A stretch of DNA of 64,000 nucleotides from Novosphingobium sp. PhB57 (GTDB lineage: Bacteria > Pseudomonadota > Alphaproteobacteria > Sphingomonadales > Sphingomonadaceae), in the NCBI RefSeq assembly GCF_004342985.1, contig NZ_SMBO01000002.1, positions 496,001 to 560,000 on the forward strand. Direction: 5' to 3'. Below are positions 58,869-64,000 of this stretch, piece by piece (position 1 is the stretch's first letter; the number at the start of each line of letters is the position of its first letter). The translations under genes and the position numbers were made by a program. The notes under the pieces were generated by a model, which worked only from the letters and a program-made list of their open reading frames with translations, searched no databases and was not told the DNA's origin.

Positions 58869-59215
58869 CCCACCTGGGCTGCCTTCGCCGCGAGGTGATG
58901 CTTGAACTGCCTTTCGATGCCGAAGGGCGGCTGGTGGGACAAGTGGCCTGCACGACAGGCTGCGAGGCCACGATCAGGGCCGGCTCCCGGTCGCTTTTGC
59001 AACGTGTGCTGGAGCATCGGGCCGTCGGCCTGGTGCTGGTGCACAACCACCCTTCCGGCGATCCGCTGCCCAGCCGGGCGGACGTGATCGCCACGCGCCG
59101 GCTCTCCGCCTTGTGCGAGACCGCGCGAATCGAGCTCCACGACCACCTCGTGGTCGGAGGACGCAGCGCGGTCTCCATGCGACGGGCCGGGCTGATGAGT
59201 CGCGCCGTGACGTGA
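58799..59215 (+). CDS. RadC-like JAB domain protein lacking the helix-hairpin-helix
   Basis: About 138 residues from a GTG at 58799; a shorter start near 58897 is possible. The JAMM metal motif is complete: GLVLVHNHPSGDPLPSRAD, with the His-x-His-Pro-Ser-Gly-Asp metal core. A conserved distal end DHLVVGGRSAVSMRRAGLM follows. RadC normally has an N-terminal UvrC-like HhH domain, which is missing here; there is only a short helical lead. It may be a minimal JAB protein. It overlaps the membrane-protein gene, suggesting co-transcription. Confidence 0.75.
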   Translation: MAGLVPGCSRIRPLSRSLLETLVTHLGCLRREVMLELPFDAEGRLVGQVACTTGCEATIRAGSRSLLQRVLEHRAVGLVLVHNHPSGDPLPSRADVIATRRLSALCETARIELHDHLVVGGRSAVSMRRAGLMSRAVT

Positions 59216-59570
59216 CTCCCAACTTACCGGCGGGCGGCCCTCCCCCCGCTGGACGCAGGCCGGGCGAGCCCCCCCCCACCCGAACACTCGCCCGGCCTGC
59301 ACTTTTTAATCGACCTTTCCGATCGGCAAGAACGGGCGCCCGTCCGTTTTCAAGCGGCACCGGCCCACGCCCCGGCAATGCCTTGGCCCGAAGCCGCGGA
59401 CATCGGTTTCGCCCGACCGGCAGGCCGGAATCCTCTCTCTTGCTTTTTACCGGCGATGCGCTTATCTGCGCCTCATCCCGACATTGGTGACACAAGGTTC
59501 GGGCTGGCGCCGGAAGGGGCCGGCGCGAAACTGCGTTGCCGAACAGCACGATTTTTACCGGAGATACGGC
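59216..59570. other. Intergenic region upstream of the rimP operon
   Basis: About 355 bases with no supported gene. It holds the terminator at 59255-59307 and must carry the promoter of the rimP-nusA-infB operon, although no clear -35/-10 pair could be singled out. One C-rich tract (ccccccccc near 59270) makes it hard to sequence. Confidence 0.5.
59255..59307 (+). terminator. Intrinsic terminator after the RadC-like gene
   Basis: Perfect 14-base arms (59255-59268 and 59287-59300) around an 18-base C-rich loop, followed by ACTTTTT (59301-59307). It ends the transcript of the preceding genes and isolates rimP. Confidence 0.85.
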
Positions 59571-60131
59571 TTGGCCGACATTGCACGCATTACCGAAGTC
59601 ATCGAACCTGAGGTCAACGCCCTCGGTTTCGACCTGGTGCGCGTGCGAATCTTCGGCAAGAGCGAAGTGGGCGACGATGAGATTGCCCTGCAGATCATGG
59701 CCGAGAACCCGGCCACCGGCCAGCTCGTGCTGGATGACTGCGTGAAGCTTTCGCACCGCATCTCCGACCGCATGGACGCGCTGGAAGAAGCCGGCGAAAC
59801 GCTGATCGAGGAAGCCTATCGCCTCGAAGTCAGCTCGCCCGGCATCGATCGTCCGCTGACCCGCCCGAAGGATTACGCCAACTGGGCCGGGCACGAAGTG
59901 AAGGTAAGCCTGACCGCACCCGTGGAAGGCAACCGCAAGGGGCTGACCGGTGACCTGGTCGGCATCGACGGCGATCAGATCACGATCGACGACAAGAAGT
60001 CCGGCCGGGTGACTTTCCCACTCGGCGACATTCATTCCGCAAGGCTGGTCCTCACGGACAAGCTGATCGCAGCAACCCGCCCGCTGGATGACAGCGGGGC
60101 CGACGAGATTGTCGAGGAACAGGAAGACTAA
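59571..60131 (+). CDS. rimP: Ribosome maturation factor RimP
   Basis: 186 residues from a TTG at 59571, preceded by CCGGAGATACGGC; the frame is open upstream but lacks a better start. The N-terminal domain has IEPEVNALGFDLVRVRIFG and DDCVKLSHRISDRMD, then VSSPGIDRPLTRPKDYANW, and the C-terminal SH3-like domain GRVTFPLGDIHSARLV. RimP helps mature the 30S subunit. It starts the classic rimP-nusA-ylxR-infB operon. Confidence 0.96.
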   Translation: MADIARITEVIEPEVNALGFDLVRVRIFGKSEVGDDEIALQIMAENPATGQLVLDDCVKLSHRISDRMDALEEAGETLIEEAYRLEVSSPGIDRPLTRPKDYANWAGHEVKVSLTAPVEGNRKGLTGDLVGIDGDQITIDDKKSGRVTFPLGDIHSARLVLTDKLIAATRPLDDSGADEIVEEQED

Positions 60132-60134
60132 GCC

Positions 60135-61754
60135 ATGGCCAGTGCGATTTCCGCCAACCGCGCCGAGCTGCTCGCGATCGCGAACTCCGTCGCTTCGGAG
60201 AAGATGATCGACAAGTCGATCGTCATCGAGGCGATGGAAGAAGCCATCCAGAAGTCAGCCCGCAACCGTTACGGTGCGGAAAACGACATTCGCGCGAAGC
60301 TCGATCCGCGCACCGGCGACCTGCGTCTGTGGCGCGTCGTCGAAGTGGTCGAAGAAGTTGAGGACTACTTCAAGCAGGTGGACCTCAAGCAGGCCGACAA
60401 GCTTCAGAAGGGCGCGGCCCTGGGTGACTTCATCGTCGACCCGCTGCCCCCGGTGGACCTCGGCCGCATTGACGCGCAGTCGGCCAAGCAGGTGATCTTC
60501 CAGAAGGTCCGCGATGCCGAGCGTGACCGCCAGTACGAAGAATTCAAGGACCGCGCCGGCGAAGTCATCACCGGCGTGATCAAGTCGGTCGAATTCGGCC
60601 ACGTCATCGTCAATCTCGGCCGCGCCGAAGGCGTGATCCGCCGCGACCAGCAGATCCCCCGCGAAGCCGCCCGCGTCGGCGAGCGCGTTCGCGCGCTGGT
60701 CATGCGTGTCGAGCGCCAGAACCGCGGGCCGCAGATCTTCCTTTCCCGCGCGCACCCGGACTTCATGAAGAAGCTCTTCGCGCAGGAAGTGCCCGAAATC
60801 TACGACGGCGTGATCGAGATCAAGGCTGCCGCCCGTGACCCGGGTTCGCGCGCCAAGATCGGCGTGATCAGCCATGATCACTCGATCGACCCGGTCGGCG
60901 CCTGCGTCGGCATGAAGGGCAGCCGCGTTCAGGCCGTCGTGCAGGAACTGCAGGGCGAAAAGATCGACATCATCCCCTGGAGCGAAGACACCGCGACTTT
61001 CGTGGTCAACGCCCTCCAGCCCGCGACCGTCAGCCGCGTCGTCATCGACGAGGAAGAAAGCCGCATCGAAGTCGTCGTGCCCGATGACCAGCTTTCGCTG
61101 GCGATCGGCCGCCGCGGCCAGAACGTGCGCCTTGCCTCGCAGCTGACGGCCTCGCAGATCGACATCATGACCGAGGCCGAGGCTTCGGAGAAGCGCCAGA
61201 AGGAATTCACCGAGCGCTCGAAGATGTTCGAGGAAGAGCTCGACGTGGACGAGACCCTTTCGCAGCTGCTGGTGGCCGAAGGCTTCAGCGAGCTTGAGGA
61301 AGTCGCCTATATCGACCTCAACGAACTGGCCGCCATCGAAGGCTTCGACGAAGAACTCGGCCAGGAACTTCAGAGCCGCGCCCAGGAAGCGCTCGAGCGC
61401 CGCGAAGAAGCCTCGCGCGAGGAACGCCGCGGTCTCGGTGTCGAGGACGCCCTTTCCGAACTGCCGCACCTCACCGAGGCGATGCTGGTGGTTCTCGGCA
61501 AGGCCGGCATCAAGACGCTCGACGACCTGGCGGATCTCGCCACCGACGAGCTGATCGCCAAGAAGCGCTCAGAGCAGCGCCGCCGCGACGGTTCGGTGAA
61601 CCGCCGTGCGCGTGACGAAGACAAGGGCGGCGTGCTCGGCGAGTACGGCCTGAACGAAGAACAGGGTAACGAAATCATCATGGCAGCCCGCGCTCACTGG
61701 TTCGACGAAGAACCGCAACCCGAGGAGGCCGCCGATGCGGAATCCTCGCAATGA
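60135..61754 (+). CDS. nusA: Transcription elongation factor NusA
   Basis: 539 residues. The N-terminal RNA-polymerase-binding domain ([20 protein letters not shown]) is followed by S1 ([19 protein letters not shown]), KH1 ([21 protein letters not shown]) and KH2 ([19 protein letters not shown]). Two acidic helical repeats, typical of alphaproteobacteria, end the protein. NusA controls pausing, termination and antitermination. It follows rimP by 3 bases and overlaps the ylxR gene by 20 bases. Confidence 0.98.
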   Translation: MASAISANRAELLAIANSVASEKMIDKSIVIEAMEEAIQKSARNRYGAENDIRAKLDPRTGDLRLWRVVEVVEEVEDYFKQVDLKQADKLQKGAALGDFIVDPLPPVDLGRIDAQSAKQVIFQKVRDAERDRQYEEFKDRAGEVITGVIKSVEFGHVIVNLGRAEGVIRRDQQIPREAARVGERVRALVMRVERQNRGPQIFLSRAHPDFMKKLFAQEVPEIYDGVIEIKAAARDPGSRAKIGVISHDHSIDPVGACVGMKGSRVQAVVQELQGEKIDIIPWSEDTATFVVNALQPATVSRVVIDEEESRIEVVVPDDQLSLAIGRRGQNVRLASQLTASQIDIMTEAEASEKRQKEFTERSKMFEEELDVDETLSQLLVAEGFSELEEVAYIDLNELAAIEGFDEELGQELQSRAQEALERREEASREERRGLGVEDALSELPHLTEAMLVVLGKAGIKTLDDLADLATDELIAKKRSEQRRRDGSVNRRARDEDKGGVLGEYGLNEEQGNEIIMAARAHWFDEEPQPEEAADAESSQ

Positions 61755-62463
61755 GCGCGTAAGCTCCGACATCGACGGCGCCGGGCCGGAGAGGAAATGC
61801 ATCCTCTCCGGGGAGGTCGGTGCGCGTGAAGACTACATCCGTCTGGCGATCTCGCCGGACGGACTCGTTCTTCCCGACATCCACGCGCGTGCCCCCGGGC
61901 GCGGCGCGTGGATCGGCGTTTCTCGTGACACTCTTGAAAATTCGCTCGAGAAGGGCAAATTAAAGGGAGCGATGGCGCGCGCCTATAAAGGAGCCGCGCT
62001 CACGATCCCGGAAGACCTCGCCGAACGGATAGAACAGGCGCTGATCCGCGCACTGACTCACCGGCTGGGCCTCGAACTGAAATCGGGCAAGTTGCTTATG
62101 GGCTCCGACCGTATCGCGCAGAACGCGCGAGAGGGCCGGGTCACATGGCTTGCCCATGCCGCCGATGCGAGCGAAGACGGCTCGCGCAAGCTCGACCAGG
62201 CCTGGAGAGTCGGGAGCGAGGCGGAAGGAAGCGGTCTCAAGGGCACACGCTTGCCTCTGGACCGAGAGACGCTGTCTGTGGCATTGGGCCGCGACAACGT
62301 CGTTCACTTGGCGCTGAATGATCGTGGCGCGGCTCAACGAGTCGCTTCGCTGCTGCAGCGCCTTCTGCATTTCCAGGGGCAGCCCCGCACCGAGACGGAC
62401 GGGGACGGTATGGATGGTAGCAACGGGCCGGCACGCAGCGCCGCGCCCGAGGCGACGAATTGA
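61735..62463 (+). CDS. ylxR: YlxR (DUF448) protein fused to an L7Ae-like domain
   Basis: 242 residues. The YlxR domain is at the N-terminus ([22 protein letters not shown], then [16 protein letters not shown]). Residues about 110-150 carry an L7Ae-like RNA-binding part ([19 protein letters not shown]). Many alphaproteobacteria have this fusion between nusA and infB. The tail is Gly/Asp-rich and low-complexity. It overlaps nusA by 20 bases, so translation is coupled. It probably binds ribosomal or RNase P RNA (known for YlxR in other bacteria). Confidence 0.93.
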   Translation: MRNPRNERVSSDIDGAGPERKCILSGEVGAREDYIRLAISPDGLVLPDIHARAPGRGAWIGVSRDTLENSLEKGKLKGAMARAYKGAALTIPEDLAERIEQALIRALTHRLGLELKSGKLLMGSDRIAQNAREGRVTWLAHAADASEDGSRKLDQAWRVGSEAEGSGLKGTRLPLDRETLSVALGRDNVVHLALNDRGAAQRVASLLQRLLHFQGQPRTETDGDGMDGSNGPARSAAPEATN

Positions 62464-62486
62464 GACTGAAGGGCACGACGAGAGAT

Positions 62487-64000
62487 ATGAGCGAGACCGA
62501 CAACAAACCGACCCTGGGCCGCAAGCCATTGGGGCTTAAGCGTTCCGTGGAAGCGGGTGAGGTCAAGCAGACCTTCAGCCACGGCCGCACCAACAAGGTG
62601 GTGGTCGAGGTGAAGCGCCGCAAGGTGCTCGGCAAGCCGGGCTCCGAAGGCGCTGTCGAGGCCGCTCCCGCGCCCCAGGCTCCCGCCCCGGCTCCGCAGG
62701 CCGCTGCCCCGGCCCCGTCGGCTCCCCAGCCCGCACCGCAGCGGGCTGCGCCGCCGCCGGCCGCGCCCCGCAAGCCGATTCCGTCGAACGAGACGCCGCA
62801 GGAGCGCGTCGCCCGTCTTCAGCGTGAGGCCGAGGAAGCCCGACTCGCCTCGCTTGAGGAATCGAACCGCCGCGAGCACGAGGAAAAGGTGCGCGCGATG
62901 GAAGAAGAAAAGCGCCGCGCCGAAGAAAACCGCGCCCAGGAAAGCAAGCGCGCCGAAGAGGAAGCTGCCAAGGCTCGCGAAGCCGAGGCTGTCCAGAACG
63001 CTCCGGCCCAGAACGCTCCGGCCCAGGATACTGTGGCTCCCGTGCAGGAAGCGCCTGCCGAGACGCCTGCCGCTGCCGAACCGGCTGCGCCTGCCGCCGA
63101 AGCGTCGGCTCCAGAAGCTGCCGCGCCTGCCGCCAAGGCGGCTGAAGCCGCTGCGAAGCCGGCTGCTGCCGCGCCCGTGGCCGCTCCGGCTCCCGCGCCG
63201 CGCCGCTTCACCCCGGTTGCACGTCCTCAGCCCCGCAAGCCCGAGGCTCCGGCCGCCGCCGCCGGCAACGCTGCCGCAGGCAACGCCGCCGCTGGCAATG
63301 CCGGTAATGCAGCTGCCGCAACCACCGGCAATGCCGGCCCCGCCAGCAGCGGCACTGCCGCCGCACCCAAGGGTCCGGCTGCAGCCAAGAAGGGCGCTCC
63401 GCCGCCGCCGCCGCGCAGCACGCCGGATCGCGACCGCAAGGGCGGCGACCGCCGCCAGTCGGGCAAGCTCACGGTCAACCGTGCGCTCAACGACGACGAG
63501 GGCGCCCGCGCCCGTTCGCTCGCCGCGCTCAAGCGCGCCCGCGAGAAGGAACGTCGTGCCCACTTCGGCGGCCAGTCGCAGCAGCGCGAGAAGCAGGTCC
63601 GCGACGTGATCGTCCCCGAGGCGATCACCGTTCAGGAACTCGCCAACCGCATGGCCGAAAAGGGCGCCGACCTGGTGAAGGCGATGTTCAAGATGGGCAT
63701 GATGGTCACCGTCAACCAGACGATCGACCAGGATACCGCTGAACTGCTCGTCACCGAATTCGGCCACAACATCCAGCGCGTGTCCGAAAGCGATGTCGAC
63801 ATCGACACCTCCATCGACGTCGATGCCGAAGAGACGCTGAAGCCGCGTCCCCCGGTCGTCGCCATCATGGGCCACGTCGACCACGGCAAGACCTCGCTGC
63901 TCGACGCGCTTCGCGGCACCGACGTGGTGCGCGGCGAAGCCGGCGGCATCACCCAGCACATGGGCGCGTACCAGATCAAGACCAAGGGCGGTGACCTCGT
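62487..64000 (+). CDS. infB: Translation initiation factor IF-2 (3' end off the window)
   Basis: 504 codons present, no stop. From the ATG at 62487 the sequence begins [20 protein letters not shown], the usual start. A long linker rich in Ala, Pro, Glu and Lys follows, including the low-complexity repeat NAAAGNAAAGNAG. The IF2-N domain ends near [20 protein letters not shown]. The GTPase domain starts with [21 protein letters not shown] and [10 protein letters not shown] just before the edge. IF-2 brings initiator tRNA to the 30S subunit. It lies 23 bases past the ylxR stop. Confidence 0.97.
   Translation, partial: MSETDNKPTLGRKPLGLKRSVEAGEVKQTFSHGRTNKVVVEVKRRKVLGKPGSEGAVEAAPAPQAPAPAPQAAAPAPSAPQPAPQRAAPPPAAPRKPIPSNETPQERVARLQREAEEARLASLEESNRREHEEKVRAMEEEKRRAEENRAQESKRAEEEAAKAREAEAVQNAPAQNAPAQDTVAPVQEAPAETPAAAEPAAPAAEASAPEAAAPAAKAAEAAAKPAAAAPVAAPAPAPRRFTPVARPQPRKPEAPAAAAGNAAAGNAAAGNAGNAAAATTGNAGPASSGTAAAPKGPAAAKKGAPPPPPRSTPDRDRKGGDRRQSGKLTVNRALNDDEGARARSLAALKRAREKERRAHFGGQSQQREKQVRDVIVPEAITVQELANRMAEKGADLVKAMFKMGMMVTVNQTIDQDTAELLVTEFGHNIQRVSESDVDIDTSIDVDAEETLKPRPPVVAIMGHVDHGKTSLLDALRGTDVVRGEAGGITQHMGAYQIKTKGGDL

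Noticed and set aside
60255-61469. 404-codon minus-strand frame
   Set aside because: Antisense shadow of nusA in high-G+C sequence, no recognisable domain.
62334-63959. 541-codon minus-strand frame
   Set aside because: Antisense to ylxR and infB; Gly/Arg/Ser-rich text arises from the Ala/Pro-rich linker of IF-2.
1-64000. CRISPR arrays, rRNA genes, prophage structural genes
   Set aside because: No regularly spaced repeats, no rRNA-like sequence and no phage head or tail genes were seen.

Overview
The window looks like the chromosome of an alphaproteobacterium of the Sphingomonadales (Novosphingobium, Sphingobium or Sphingomonas type). The reasons are high G+C throughout the backbone, a CrtZ carotenoid hydroxylase, the alphaproteobacterial F1-ATPase inhibitor subunit zeta, a CGFS glutaredoxin beside BolA, and a psp operon run from a sigma-54 promoter. 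No database search was possible, so family names rest on motifs, lengths and gene order.

Layout. 1-15,350 is backbone: a partial hypothetical gene, rarA, a glycosyltransferase, two small secreted Tyr/Arg/Asp-rich paralogues, a beta-barrel protein, typA, an unidentified putative structured RNA, a DUF805 protein, the ybbA-ybbP ABC pair divergent from tesA, recF, a VUT-family (YhhQ) transporter and tRNA-Arg(UCU). From about 15,334 to 41,269 lies a 26-kb genomic island inserted in the 3' end of that tRNA. The last 14 bases of the tRNA recur exactly at 41,251-41,264, and the match extends to 18 of 19 positions. The island holds a large serine recombinase, a block of unrecognised and partly broken genes including a relaxase-like one (17-22 kb), then a capsule locus (22.4-39.9 kb), and finally fused relics of IS21- and IS5-type transposases.

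The capsule locus encodes UDP-sugar supply (WbpP/TviC- and WbpO/TviB-type enzymes), an ABC-dependent export system (KpsD-, KpsM-, KpsT- and KpsE-like), glycosyltransferases, three large TPR-bearing proteins (one ending in an acyltransferase-like domain, one starting with an SGNH/GSCFA-like domain), a sulfotransferase and a divergent secreted glycoside-hydrolase-like protein. Its KpsT homologue has lost the Walker A, signature, Walker B glutamate and H-loop residues, so it appears to be a pseudo-ATPase. Its KpsM partner carries an extra N-terminal domain of roughly 190 residues. This is the most unusual system in the window.

41.3-64 kb is backbone again: a bile-acid-symporter-like protein, PilZ, MFS, Nudix, grxD, bolA, zeta, leuD and leuC with a tiny membrane-protein gene between them, crtZ, ybaN, sufE and nadE. 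Then comes an expanded psp operon in which four consecutive small anchored coiled-coil proteins share a C-terminal motif, with pspC, pspA, a small membrane protein and divergent pspF. After it come a membrane-anchored LuxR-type regulator, a RadC-like JAB protein, and the rimP-nusA-ylxR-infB translation operon, which runs off the right edge.
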